Shown: positions 51,643-64,000, counted from the first letter of the stretch. The stretch is DNA of 64,000 nt from Setaria digitata (GCA_003640385.1 RCAB01000113.1:1-64000); one strand, 5' to 3'. Numbers and translations: made by a program. The notes: generated by a model not told the origin, from the letters alone.

Positions 51643-54420
51643 AACAGGAGAGAAGCGTAATATTACTGTCTACAATGTGAAAATAAATTGAATTTTTGCA
51701 AAAAGTCGAAAATTTTTGACAATATAATAGGTGCATAAGATATTAATATAGTAGTAACTTGGAATTTTTGGAATCTTTTAAAAAAAATTTTTTTACGAAA
51801 AGAAAGAAAAAAGTTTCTGAATACATGATACCATTTTTTTTTTAATTAGAAAATATTGTTTTTTCTAAGTTAGCTTTCAGAAATTTCCAGGCACTTGACC
51901 CAAGACCCTATCATCTACATTATTGATTTAAATAGATACAAATTATATTAACAATTCAACTTTTTAGCAAATCGCTCCTCATTTTTTTGTGAAAAATAAC
52001 TATTTCATTTTTGAGTATTAATTCAAATGAATAAAGTAATTCTCACGATTCTTGATTATTTTGCTTTTAATAAATAATTATTTCAGAGTTATCTTACTCA
52101 AAATATACCACATAATTCAGCTAATCACTAGATCACTTATCGTTCCATTTTAATAGACATCTATTTTGGAGATATGATAAATGCTAGCATTTGACTTTTC
52201 CATAAAATATTTATAATTTCATTTTTGGCATGTCTTTATTTCAGTGTTATATTATTCTAAATAATAATTAAACTTATTAAGAAGTCACTAATCACCTCTA
52301 TTTCTAATCAGTTCTCATTTGTACCGCTCAAAGTAATGCAGTCAAATTTTTTAATACTTGTCTATCATTTTTACTTAATGTATTACTATTTTTTACTATG
52401 CTTGTTAACAATTTTTTTCACTTTTATTTGTTCAGTTTATCATTAACATTAACTGTTCATTTAAGGAGAACAATATTTTCTCATCAATTTTTTGTTTAAA
52501 AAACATATCATACTTGATCATTTGCTTCAAAAGAAAAAAGTTAAAAATTATTTGTTCTAAATAACATATTATTTCGCAAATTTATTTTGATCATAGTATT
52601 GCCTCCTTTTTAAAAATATGTTAATTTTTCAGTACTATTTCTCTTTAGCAAGAAAGAAAAAAACAAAAATTTTCCAGAATTAAAGGACTAGTAAAATTAC
52701 TACCAAGTGAGGAAATGACAGTGAGAAACCGGAAAGTAATGCCGAAAAAAAATAAAAAATGATTTAAAAAAAAAAAGAAAAGTGAGGAAAAGATGTAATT
52801 TTACTGGGACAACTGACTGCATAAAGCAAAAATATTATTCTTGCCTTTTCCCTTTTTCTCGTCTTCACTTATTTCTCGTTTCTTCTCTTTTTTCTCCGTC
52901 TACCGGTAAAATGGTACTTACATGAAGTGGTACTTGAAAAATTATGCTTAAAGTAGTAATATAGTGTCCTTCGTATAAATGTCTGTGAAACTTGTTTAAA
53001 ATTTATTTTTATCGATGCAAAGAAAAGTATTAACAAATTTTTTATTATTTAATATAAAATAAAGAAATTTCTTTTTCTTTTTACCATATATATTTATCCA
53101 TGTGTTAATAAATAGTCGACAATGATTACTGGTTGTTTTTTTTAACACTATCATTTATCTTTCAATCCTTTTTTAATTATTAATTTCAGACTTTTTATCA
53201 GTAAATATGTAAAATAAAACGAAAGGAGGGGAAAGAAAGATATTCAAATCAATTTGCATTATCTTTTTTTTGCTTTCGCATTTCAAAGTTTCAAACATAA
53301 GATAATGAATTACAATAGCTAACATTGTCTATAGTACATCTAAAATGAAAAATATTCATCAATTTGACAGTGGAATGCCATAATAATATAATAACTTGTT
53401 CGCTTCAGAACAGCAACTGGTCGCATCACTTAACGAAATCGTATCGTCATTGTGATGTGCATATTTTTATAAAATTAAATCACATAGTAACACTTTGGAA
53501 TTGATTTTGATTTACAACAAAGAGGTAATAATTAAAAATGGACTTAAGAGCAAACCATTATTTTTATCCTATCATTCGAATAATAAATGAATAGATGAGT
53601 AAATAATATAAGGGAGTCAGTAACTAAAACAGAACAAGCGAATATATAAAATAGAACAAAACAGTGGAATATGTAAATAAGCTAGAATTTGTAGAAATGG
53701 TAATAGATTGAAAATATAAGGGAAATCATCATATTGATTTATAATGTTCCTTTCAAGTGAATACTATCTCCATTAAATAATAATCTCAGCCTTCAATTAG
53801 TAAGTACGTGATGTGAATTGTGGCACAGCAGCGCTTAGATTCTTAGATTAAGATATTTGCTTAATTTAAAAGATAGAAAATCCGGTCAATGATAAATTAT
53901 AGTTTATAACTTCAAAAATGACGTAAACGAACTATTTCACAAATGACACACCCCAAAAGATATAACCTGAATTGTCGTAAACCTGAATTGCCATATGCTG
54001 CATTATTTTATCATGAAATCGTGAAATATCATAATAATTTTGCTCATCTCTACGTAATCCTAAGATTTTCGTAGAATTAACAAAAAACAAATTTCGTTAT
54101 ATTATGTGCCTAATATGTGTTTTTTTATTTGGTTTATCCACAATGTATTAGTTGCACACACGATTTACGCATTTATATATTCAAATAATTATAAGATAAG
54201 CAATACATCAGTTATTAAATTCCTCTTTAAAAAGATTGTTAGCGCAATTAGACAGCAACAAAAAATAACTAAATTTCAAAAAAAAAAGTCATCTGAAATG
54301 AATTTGATACGGTAATATTAAATTTTCATTGAAAGACTTTTGCAAATGTTACGATCAAAATAGCACTCGGTGAAACAAAATATATGAAGGCAGCAGTATT
54401 AAAATATATAAATTATTTAT
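51643..54420. other. Intergenic, AT-rich
   Basis: No supported gene. A good acceptor TTGTTCGCTTCAG ends at 53411 and is followed by about 31 open codons (NSNWSHHLTKSYRHCDVH) that could be a terminal exon, but nothing upstream joins it. Confidence 0.35.
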
Positions 54421-54429
54421 CCATTACAT

Positions 54430-55095
54430 GTATTTCTCTCTGCATACTGAAATATATTTATATTTATATATTCATTTTTCTCTTCGTATATTCATGTATA
54501 GGTGCATCTATACACTTACGTGTACGTGTGCGTGTAGCCATCCATTCACATATGCGCTTAACTATCCAAATTTGCATTTGTATAAACTTATATTTTTGCA
54601 AATACATTTGTATTGACATATTTGCACACACGTGTATTCATGTTTACGCTCATTTGCGCGTCCATACGTCCGTTCATATATGTACGTGCATTTACGCATG
54701 TATCTACATGCATACATGCATATAAATGAACATTTGTTTATGCATTTTTTAAATATTCATGTATTTGCATGAATTTGCATATACATACGTCCACTTATGC
54801 GTTAAAGTATACGTGTATTTATATGTGCGTAAGTGTATTTGTGTGCTATGTGCTTGTGTATTCATGTATTTAAATATATGAATTTATATATGTATATGTG
54901 CACTTATATATTTATATTTGTATTTATATGTATTTATGCATAACGTATTTTTCACACACTTGTAAATACGTGTATTTCTGTGCACGCTTGTATTCATGCA
55001 TTTATAAATGTATATATTTTAATGCATACGTACATTTCTGTTTACGTTCATTCATGTATAAATGTATTTGTGTATTTTATATGTGTGTTTTGTAT
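54430..55095. repeat. Long degenerate purine/pyrimidine-alternating minisatellite
   Basis: About 650 bp consist of diverged units of roughly 12 bp built from CATTTRYRTA, TACGTGTATT and similar pieces, for example TATTTGCACACA, CGTGTATTCATG, TTTACGCTCATT, TGCGCGTCCATA. Stop codons are rare on the plus strand, so overlapping frames rich in Cys, Ile, Tyr and His appear (CIYMHTC-like). These are artefacts of the repeat. Confidence 0.75.
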
Positions 55096-56651
55096 TCTAA
55101 ATGAATAGGAAAATTTGTTGAAATATGTTGAAATGTGAAGAAAGAAACGATACGGGTACTGGACGGAAAAAGGATGTATAACTGAAATTAATGGTCTGCT
55201 ACTAACGACCTGAAATGATTGATAGCAAAACCGGAGCATCTTTTCAACCGTTTACTTTTAACTAAAATTGACAATTATATAATAAATGCATGCATGTATA
55301 CAAACATATTTTATAGGTATACATGCAAATAACATTCTCAAATGGTAGGTAGTTAAATGAAAAAAAAAGTAGCATAGCAATAAAATTTTTGAAATGTAAA
55401 AGAAAATTTGAGCATAGAAAAATGTGCACGATAACATTTTTGAAGTTTGTGGAAGAAAAGAAATTTGGGCCAATGACAAAACTTTGTTCCTAAATCGTAA
55501 GTGGGGTTGCATGAGTCAATTGCATTCTAGTCACTGGAAGCAACCGTTGTAACCTGAAACAAAAAGTGCGTTTCATAAATTCAACCGATAAAAAAGTGCA
55601 TGAAAGAGTTCTTAATTTTAGCTCTTTCCAAATCTAAATTAAAAAAAAAAAAAAAAATCCAACAATTTCAGTAAGTCTGATGACAAAATTGAAATAGCAA
55701 AAGTATAACAATGAAAATAAGTTGAAAAGTTTATTAGATTGCTTTTAAAAAAAAGTACATTCTTTAATAATAGCAAATAAGACTGAAAAAAAAATTCTGG
55801 AAATTTAACAAAAATGATTTCAGTGATCTTATGTGTAAAATAATTTTATAACAAAACGTTGAACTACCTCAAAGTGTTACATTATGAAAAGTGTTAATAT
55901 AAATGCTTAAACAGAAGTAAATTAAATAATATGGGAAAGTCGAACAAAATAATATTTAAATCATCAAATTTGATAACAGCAATTTGGTTTTTCGTCCATT
56001 TTATTTTCTGTGCTTCATTTTTTCTAGTTGTTGGAAAGAAACCAGATTTTCATTACTTTTCTTTCTATACTTTCAAAAGAAAAAATAATGCTTTTTATGA
56101 TCGTAATTGGTAGTATCACCATCATTATCACTATCATCATCATCATCGCTATTATTGTTATTATTTTCATTAGTGTTATGATGATAAAATTGTTTCATAA
56201 AAAAAAACAACACAAAAGATATTACAATTAGATTTATCATACGGGATCAAGCAGAAGGTCAAAAATAAAAAGAAAATATGCAAATGTTTTTGAAAGAGAA
56301 AACACTTTAATATCATGAATTATTCTTAATTCATTTACTTTGTTACCGTAATATTTTCATTTGATAGCAGATATTACATCATTTGTGTTTTATAATATAG
56401 AATTTAAATCATGGAGTATGCTATTTTTAAAATAAGACGTAAAAAGGAAGAAATGAGAAAAAATGGAAAAGTTGTTGGTTTGGTGTGATGAGAGAAGAAA
56501 CGAAATTTGGTAATCTTCAACTTAAATGGTGAATAAACTGCTTCTTTTACAACAAACAAATTTACAGCTTAAAATACTTAATATTTCATGTTGAGAGAGA
56601 GATAGAGAGAAAGAGGAAGAGAAAGAGAAAACAGGGACAGAACGAATCACA

Positions 56652-56685
<34 letters not shown>

Positions 56686-56951
56686 TTATTTATTTATATT
56701 TATATATGTAGATATTTTAAGTAGATATTTTAAGCAATAAATTACCGTATAAAGTGTATGTGTATTGTAAGAGTATTACAAAGTATTTCTTGACAATTTC
56801 GTTCAGCAGTTAGTTAATCTTCCATCTTTTAAATGGATCGTAAATATCGTCCGGCAGAATTTAGAAATATCCATATTTGTAATTTAACATCAGCATTCAT
56901 TAAATTTAATTCGAATTGAAATCATCAAATTTATCGGTTGATGCATCATCA
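55096..56951. other. Intergenic, microsatellite-rich
   Basis: Contains ATC/ATT triplet-rich sequence (56110-56185), GAGA-rich sequence (56595-56630) and (AT)n followed by (TTTA)n at 56655-56702. No gene seen. Confidence 0.5.
56655..56702 (+). repeat. AT and TTTA microsatellite
   Basis: (TA)n of about 28 bases runs into (TTTA)n. Confidence 0.85.
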
Positions 56952-57388
56952 TCATTCCACAGAACACATTTTTGACCAAATGTCGTATGATCGATGCCAA
57001 ATATCTAGCAGCCTGATTAAAGATAGCGTAAACAACCTGATTATTGGTGGAATGAATGAATCATTATAATTTTTATAAAATAAAGAAATTCTCTTTCCTT
57101 GTTAATTTCACTATTACTTTTCCCATTTTCTCAGTCTCATTATTATTAGTTAATTGTTAAAGGTGTGCTGGTTTCAATTATGCAAATTCTTATTAAACAA
57201 ATCAAACAAAAATAATTATGAACATTACTCATTAATTTCTTTTCGAACAAGTAACTCAAAAATCATACCTTTTCAGCAATTCCGACAGATAAATAGCGAA
57301 ATAGTTTATATAATCAATAGGAAAGACTTCTATTCCTCTATAATCAGAATAAGTCGAAAATTTCTTGCAATTTGTTCTTATTCTCTTT
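56952..57388 (-). CDS. Candidate last two exons of an unrecognised gene
   Basis: Exon 57388-57269, between TTATGTCAG and a donor AG|GTATGA, encodes KRIRTNCKKFSTYSDYRGIE and on to LSELLKR. Exon 57012-56952, after CTTTAATCAG, adds LLDIWHRSYDIWSKMCSVE and a TGA. Phases agree (1 base in, 2 bases out, then 1 base). The stretch FAIYLSELLKRLLDIWHRSY is a plausible amphipathic helix. No domain recognised and no upstream exon located. A second frame through the last exon (IFGIDHTTFGQKCVLWNDDD) also looks protein-like, so the acceptor choice is uncertain. Confidence 0.35.
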
Positions 57389-58443
57389 CTGACATAAAAA
57401 ATTCCGATTAAATACTATTCATCCCACAAATGATACCGTATGACAACAAAAACATAATATAAGCAGATGGACAACAACATTACTTTTATTTTTCAATTTT
57501 TAACAATACAGCAAGAAAAAAAGGAAACGAAAAAAATGAGAATCATTGAACGAAGTTGTAAACGAATTGAAATTAACGAAAACCTTTCAAAATATTGCAA
57601 AATTTTTCAATGAATACTTATAAATAATAATGAGCCAAATGTTAATGAGTAAAATTAAAGCTATATTCATTTACCATCGATTGTAGTTACTTCTTTTATG
57701 CCGATGATAATATTGATTCCATACTACACTTTACACATTGAAAATATTAAGTAGAATATTTCAAATAAAATTTCGAAAATCATACTAATATATGTTAACT
57801 GAAAAATAAATAAAATATATGGAGTAAGTTCAACAAAATTAACAATCAAGTCATTTCATAATATTAATGCAACATATTCCGTCCGTACCTAACAACAAAA
57901 TCATGTAAAATAATTGTTGAAAAAGTAAGAATAGATATCGCAGCGTTCAAAACAGTAAATTCTAAGCAAGCAGTAGGATATTTCACTTTATTACCCTACC
58001 AAGTAAATAAAAAAATTTTATGAAAGTATTTCATTGAATGGAATAACTAAAACGGCAGTAATATACAGGGAATACTATCATTATTGCATTACTGATTATT
58101 AAAACACGCTTATCTCAAATAAATAACAATCATCAGTGCAGCATGCTACTAAATGATAAACACTTATTAATATATTTTCACTTAATATAATTAATCAAAT
58201 AATGATATTATTATCAATAATAACCGGGAATACTGCCACAATAGGTAGCAATCATTGGAATTGGTGACAGAAAATGAATTCTCTTACAACTCCTATTGAA
58301 ATATCGTAAAAAAAAAAAAAGAAAAGAAAAAAGAAAAGAACGTCGCCAGTATCGTGTAGGTATCATCAATTGTACGATAGTTATTTACAAACATAAATTT
58401 TTTTGTACATATTTATATGTATAGACACATACGCGCATTAATT

Positions 58444-58478
<35 letters not shown>

Positions 58479-60312
58479 ATGCAAAAATTTTTAGAAAAAA
58501 AAAGTGCAGTAGTCAATAAAATGAGATTTAAAGGAAAATTTGAAATGTATTTATTGCAGATTTAATCGAGCTTCATCCGCCAGCGTAGTTCCTTTTTTTT
58601 TTCGGAAGAATGCAATATTATTTGGACATAAAATATTATTAAATTACTGGAAAAAAGTAGTGCAGCTTTTCACAACTTTCTTTTTTCAAAATTAAAATTT
58701 TGCCAAATAAAATTGACGTGATGAGCAAAAGATGATAATGAATGATTAAAAAAAATCATTGTATAACCGTATTATTTGCTGATAATCCAAAGAAAAATTA
58801 TAAAAATTTTCTCAGGAAAAAGAAATTTCAAAAAATACATGAATTTTATCACCAACAACATTCATATGTAACTTATTAAAAAAAAAAAAGCATGAAAAAA
58901 ATAAAGAGAAAAGAAGTAACTAACAGATTAGAATAGCGAATAATACATAGCAGGAAAAATTTTCGAACTTGAACACCTCGAATTTAATTAAATTAATAAC
59001 TAAATACCGAATGGGCATAGCTGTAAACATAAGATTTCAAAGATTTACAATACTTTCGCTCCATGAAGATTAATCATAGTTAATTAAGGTTGCAGAAACA
59101 TGACGCCGATATGGTTGAAGTTTACATATTACACTTGTGGAGTTGGTGAGCAAGAACTGATGCTCATTATGTATTTTGCTAACCTAGCATATGATTAAGA
59201 AGATTGAGGAAGAGTAGATTATTCGAAATATGATAAAACAAGGTCCGACATGATCCTTTTGCGCTCTGCCTCAATAAACTTTCGCAGTACTGAGAATTCA
59301 AATAATCGAAGACTTAGAGAAATCAATGTACAAATTGCTTGATGTTAAATCTGCACATGTTAGAAGGACTGTAAATTTATAAATCTGAATATACCGGATA
59401 TTTTCTGCAATGACAGCATTAAAGGAAATAAAAAGTGCAATAATTAAAGGACTACTAGTTTCAAGGAAAATCTGTGACTGATTTTAACCAATGCATTGTT
59501 GTTCTATGTAAAAAGAAGATAGCTTTAGAACAGAAATTTATTAGCAGTTAAACAAAAGAGATCCGAATCTAATACTTTCCTTTGAGTTTAGACCGGTTAC
59601 CGGCATATACAATCATTAATCATTATAAGCACAACTCTAGGATGCTATTACAAAAAAAAAAAAATAAAATAAAATAATGCAATAACAGTTCGAATGTTAT
59701 GTAAAATTATATATACTATAAAAAAAAAAAACAAATTTTGTGCATGCGTTTCTCTACAGTTTCTAAATTATGCTAATTTCTAAACTCGACCAAAAAATTT
59801 GTACTCAGAACTCAGAATGAAAACAAGCGAACCTGGAATGCAGGGAGGAATTTTTAAAGACTAGGAAGCAGTACGAGGCAAATTTAGCTTATCTAAGTTC
59901 GTATATAAAACTGAAACATTTCAAACAGTAGATAGTATACATGTATATATACTCTTTATGTAATTAATGTTACAATGTTCAAAAAACAAAGTTTTTAAAT
60001 AAAACGAAAGGGGGTATTTTATTCAAAATTCTTATTCCTGGAAGAATGGCAAATGAGATAACCTAAAATTGAATAATAAACAAAAATCTTCAAAGAAAAC
60101 TGCAAAACGATAATTTAAATACCGTTCAAACATTAGCACTATCCCATATATTCCTAACTGATACCAATCACAGATCTGAGTACATAGTATTTCATAAAAT
60201 TTGGTCGAAAAGTTCACAAGAGAAGACAAGATAAAGTAAGTGAATCATCAAATACCTTTCTAAAAACATTTAATATTTTAACAATCACATCAAAACAAAT
60301 CATATAAAACAA
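57389..60312. other. Intergenic; a decayed, GC-richer patch
   Basis: (AT)n at 58447-58474 and poly-A runs at 58310, 58875 and 59650. The stretch 59090-59640 is less AT-rich and has the texture of decayed coding or element sequence, but all frames are broken. No gene called. Confidence 0.4.
58447..58474 (+). repeat. AT microsatellite
   Basis: (TA)n of about 28 bases. Confidence 0.85.
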
Positions 60313-63300
60313 TTATTCATCAAAAGAAGCCAACTGAAATCCGTCAACCTGTGAATCTTTACGTTGCCATGTTCCTAAACCATTTTCACGTAGTTGCAAA
60401 TGGAATTCTCGTAATGCTTGCTGATACACTCCTTCATTTTGCTTTGCTTCTGCACAACTCCATACAGGTTTGTACCCATCCGTGTTGACCGCAGCCATAA
60501 CACGTGCCCAACTTTCATATAATTCTGATTTACAAAGACGTGATGGTGAGCCAGTTACTGTGCGACCAGTAAATGGATCCAAGCGTTCAACTGTTCCTGA
60601 AAAAAATGTTCTTTTACTTTGCAAATTAATGCAAGATAATGCAGAAAAAAAAATAAATAAAAAGAACAAAAAGTCTTTCACAACTGTAAAGCTATTGTAA
60701 ATTGTAAAGAAAACGGTATTTTAAAAATGGCCCACTCAAATCACAGAAAATTATGTGAGGAATTAATCAGTAAGTTTCATTCGATAGTCATCGTTCAAAC
60801 GTAGGCAGAATGCGTAACATTACAAGAACAGCATTGGCTTGCCTTCTTCTGCAGGTATCATAGTTCAAAATTTCAATAAAAAGTTTTTTTAACTTGAAGT
60901 AAGGATTACGGAAAACGATCGAATAAAACACAAGAATAAAAAAATAAACAGATACCTATTCCAGAAACCCAATTATGATAAATTTCTCCATGAGGCAGAA
61001 CACCCGCCTGAGAAGATTTTACTACTAATTCTCCTCGACGTATATCACTAAATCGGAATAGAACAGCGTGGGCAACCGCTTTATCATTGGATGGTGTACC
61101 AATGCAGAGGTGGGTGATGAATAACGGTTCTAAGAGATGCGAAAGAAGTGCTCCTTGTAGTCCTGAATAGATCATGAAGAGATCAGTAATTAAGGATATA
61201 TCGTTGGGAATATTAAACTCTATGAATAAAAGTAGTCGAAAGTATGAATCTTTAACTCCAAAAACAATTTCGTCAGAATTCCGTAATTTTAAACTATAAC
61301 TGTCGAATAGAAAGGAAGACCACTAAAGAGACTTAAGATTCCTAATTCAATATGCCTTATTTTCTCAAACTAAGGAAATCAGTTTAGAGCAAAAGTGAAC
61401 TCTTTGACGATTGGTTCGAAATTTAAAGAATTGCAGTGTTTGCTTTCATTATACATTCTGAATAAGTAAACTACTACTGTAAAGTCCCTCAAAAAAGATA
61501 CATAAAACATACCTGAATAATTCCATTTCAGCATTTTATCGGCTAAGCTCATCACATAAACGTGTCCAGAAGCTCCGATATCGGCGAAAGTTTGCTGAAT
61601 TTCGGGAGAGTCCTCCAATCGAGCACCTCCCATATAGCAAGACAACTTTTGCACTTCGCCACCAGTACGCAAATTTGGTGGAAATGATGCATATAGCACA
61701 ATTTGGTAACCCGTCTAAAATTGATCGATTTGTAGAGAATATTCTCAACAAGAATAACTATCAATCGAAAATCATGAGGAAAGTCATTATTAGCAGTAAA
61801 ACTTCGTGCTGTTAAATGAATAAGATATTGTTGCACGGCTACTAAATTATCGCTTTTCAGTAATTGCTTGAATTATATATTCTGCAGTATATAATTCAAG
61901 CAATTATGATCCTTTTCTTGTACTAGAAATAAAGAAAAAAAACATGAAAAAAGAAAAATTTTAGCCATCATCAGAAAATTAATTCGACACATACATCAAG
62001 CTCATCACAGACATCGAAAAATGTAAGCAGACCTTGACGCGGAATTTATTTGAAGTTGGACAACGTTCAACAACACTATTTTCTGCATTGTAGTTTTTAA
62101 TCTGAGTATGTAGATAGAGAAGAAATGCACGACGCGCTAAGACAGTGCCTAAACAAATTCATGATTTATAAACGGCTATAAAACGATATTTACTTGAAAA
62201 TCTCTAGACGAAACTATAGTTTCATGTAATTAAAAGGAACCTAAATAGAATAAATTAGTGAGTGAAAATTTTTACTTTGCATATGAATAAGCACATTGCC
62301 TTGAGCATTTATTAAAATTTGACCGTCGATAACGGCATTGCGACCTGCTCCAAGCGCAACCAACTGTTTTTCACCATCTGGAGCAATTAGTACAAAACTG
62401 AAAATAATGTCAGTCTCACTAGGAAAAGCTACCTTTCAGACTAATTTTGGATATTTTACCAAGGATATGAACGAAACATACGCAGAAATATGTGTAGTTA
62501 TAGGACATGCTTGCTGATGGCATATCCCTTCATATTCCTGGCGAACAAATGTGCAGATATCATTACAAAAAAGTACATCTTCTTCGTTTTTCGATTTTTT
62601 AACAGATATCAATTGAATTGCATTTTCAGCACATAGATCGAACTATAAATAAACTATAGGATAACAATACAAAAAATGGTTGGAATAAGAGACAATCAAA
62701 TCTCAAATCGGAAATTTTTTGCTTTTTTAATCTCTTTCACCTTTAATTTAAAGAAAGCTTTTTTATTGATTGATCCTACTCTTACTTGACCCTAAACCCA
62801 CTGTACTCGGAATTTTCAAATGTCTCTAAACACAACCTGTGCAAAATATAAATTGGAATTAAGATCCCGAAGGTATCACTTGATCTACGTTTCCAGTCAA
62901 TAAAAATAACCTTCCTCCTCAAATTTTCATAAATTCATGAATTCAAAAGTAAACCTTAAATAACTTAGCTAACGCTTGCTCAGCAGCAGCACTTTTAGCA
63001 GTTTTTTTCGACTGCCCAATGCCTTCAAATCTGTCCGTTCCATTTACTGTCAAAATACATTTGAACAACGGTGGCTTATTGGGTGCTTCGCTGATATCTT
63101 GTGGTTCGTCATATACTATATCTGGATTCTTCTTGCGCTGCAAATAGAGCTGAATTTAAAGTTAACAATTAACTATTTAAATGAATTAAAATACACGAAT
63201 AGGACACTTACCCGTGAGGATATATCACCATATTATAATATGATATATAATGCAAAAATATATCACCTGAATTTACGCTACTCAACTGTAACATTTATCT

Positions 63301-64000
63301 GTTCAAGTCTTTTAATATGAGCCTTGACAAAAAAAAAAAAAAAAAAAAATGAAGTTCTATCACTTGACGCCATTGCTTGAAAAAGCCCAGGATCGAAGAA
63401 ATCTCGTAAGTCTTGCGACCAGCTGAATAGCTAAATTTGACATAGGGCCTCATTTTACTGCGGTGAAAAAGAAATTTGAAAAAGAGGGAATACCAATGAA
63501 TTAAAGAAAGAAACTAAAATTTCCTAAGAATAAAAAATTTCTTAAATATTTTTCAGCAAATACTATTCATTTCAATCAGTATACGAATAACGTCCATTTA
63601 TTATCTCACCCAAGCTTTTTCTGTTTTAATATTTTTCTAGTGTTCAGGCTTGCTAAACCAAGAAACCGTACTGTTAATATTTAGAAAAAGGTTAAATTTC
63701 GTGAATATTCCACATGTCTCAAAAAATCTAAACTTACATTTTGCTTCAACATCAGCTGATGTAAAGCGTATGGAGGAGAAAGAACAGCAGCTGCTCGCTT
63801 CATTCTATCTTCTGATGGCATAGTTAGATCAAGTTCTTCCAAAAGTACTTTTTCACATGCAGAATCCTTTGCTTTTTGTTTGTTATCCTGAGGCGGACCA
63901 ATAATCGTTTCTAAAAATTTATTGACTGGATATGTTAACATTGCCAATCCAGACTCAATTATCTCTATCCGCATAATACTTGACCCTTTTCATTTAATCT
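60313..64000 (-). CDS. adr-1: ADAR-family protein (ADR-1-like), catalytic site lost; 5' end outside window
   Basis: Exons: >63974-63738, 63137-62955, 62642-62482, 62397-62276, 62148-62033, 61714-61513, 61162-60956 and 60596-60313 (stop). All junctions are GT..AG in phase; 503 residues are visible. The first exon ends a dsRNA-binding domain (KQKAKDSACEKVLLEEL). ALHQLMLKQN joined to FKCILTVNG and GIGQSKKTAKSAAAEQALAKL makes another. The deaminase domain shows LVALGAGRNAVIDGQ, LARRAFLLYLHTQIKNY, ADKMLKWNYSGLQGALLSHLL, SRLCKSELYESW and GLGTWQRK. Zinc ligands and catalytic Glu are gone: the HAE position reads QST, the PCG position has no Cys (FPPN), and the MSCSDK position reads MSLADK. Nematode ADR-1 is likewise inactive, binding dsRNA and modulating ADR-2 editing; the same role is inferred here. 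Exon ends are well supported. The start is not in the window. Confidence 0.9.
61861..61906. repeat. Perfect 19-bp inverted repeat in an intron of the ADR-1-like gene
   Basis: Arms 61861-61879 and 61888-61906 (TAATTGCTTGAATTATATA and its exact complement) flank an 8-base loop. It would form an uninterrupted 19-bp hairpin in the pre-mRNA. Confidence 0.95.
63138..63737 (-). other. Intron of the ADR-1-like gene
   Basis: This 600-bp intron is phase 0 at both ends (AAT|GTAAGT to TTTGCAG|CGC). It contains a poly-A tract (63331-63349) and a GC-richer segment at 63365-63465 that is open in two frames but joins neither neighbour correctly. Confidence 0.6.

Noticed and set aside
54384..54725. Cys/His/Ile-rich plus-strand frame
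   Set aside because: It is an artefact of the degenerate 12-bp repeat. A second overlapping frame is equally open.
56028..56231. Ile-rich hydrophobic frame resembling a membrane helix
   Set aside because: It is encoded by an ATC/ATT triplet microsatellite.
63365..63465. Extra exon in the ADR-1-like gene (frames LFSWSQDLRDFF or KMRPYVKFSYS)
   Set aside because: Neither frame joins both neighbours in phase. Skipping it joins two phase-0 ends and completes a normal dsRNA-binding domain.

Overview
The window looks like AT-rich nematode nuclear DNA, most likely from a filarial or other spirurid worm. The reasons are a transthyretin-like (TTR) secreted protein, an OVO/LIN-48 zinc-finger gene, an ADR-1-type gene whose deaminase centre is lost, splice acceptors of the TTTTCAG type, ATG codons a few bases behind such acceptors (as expected for spliced-leader trans-splicing), and nuclear tRNA genes. 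All genes were assembled by hand from exons, splice dinucleotides and intron phases. Species and orthology were not tested by any search.

Layout. From 1 to 7 kb there are short or poorly recognised genes: a terminal exon (+), a one-helix membrane protein (-) and a Gln-rich protein (-). At 7.2-9.2 kb lies a three-exon TTR-like secreted protein (+). At 10.8-11.1 kb is a small candidate secreted protein (-). At 13.3-17.3 kb is a four-EF-hand calmodulin-like gene (-), with a small antisense candidate gene inside its first intron. From 17 to 31 kb the sequence is mostly non-coding: two tRNA-Ile(AAT) and two tRNA-Gly(TCC) genes, each pair in inverted orientation, plus a few small two-exon candidates.

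From 31.5 to 41.8 kb is a 20-exon gene (+) for an 880-residue protein. It has four duplicated ankyrin modules and a C-terminal DPY-30 motif. It converges on an OVO-family zinc-finger gene (lin-48-like, 42.4-46.5 kb, -). From 46.5 to 60.3 kb the DNA is mostly repeat-rich and gene-poor, with weak candidate exons. At 60.3-64.0 kb is the 3' part of an ADAR-family gene (-) resembling adr-1. It carries double-stranded-RNA-binding domains and a deaminase domain without its zinc ligands and catalytic Glu. Its 5' end lies beyond the window.

The genes do not form one pathway. The most notable items are the ankyrin-DPY-30 protein with its fourfold modular exon plan and one non-canonical donor site, the apparently dead ADAR, the inverted tRNA pairs, and a short intron whose sequence matches a nearby coding segment.
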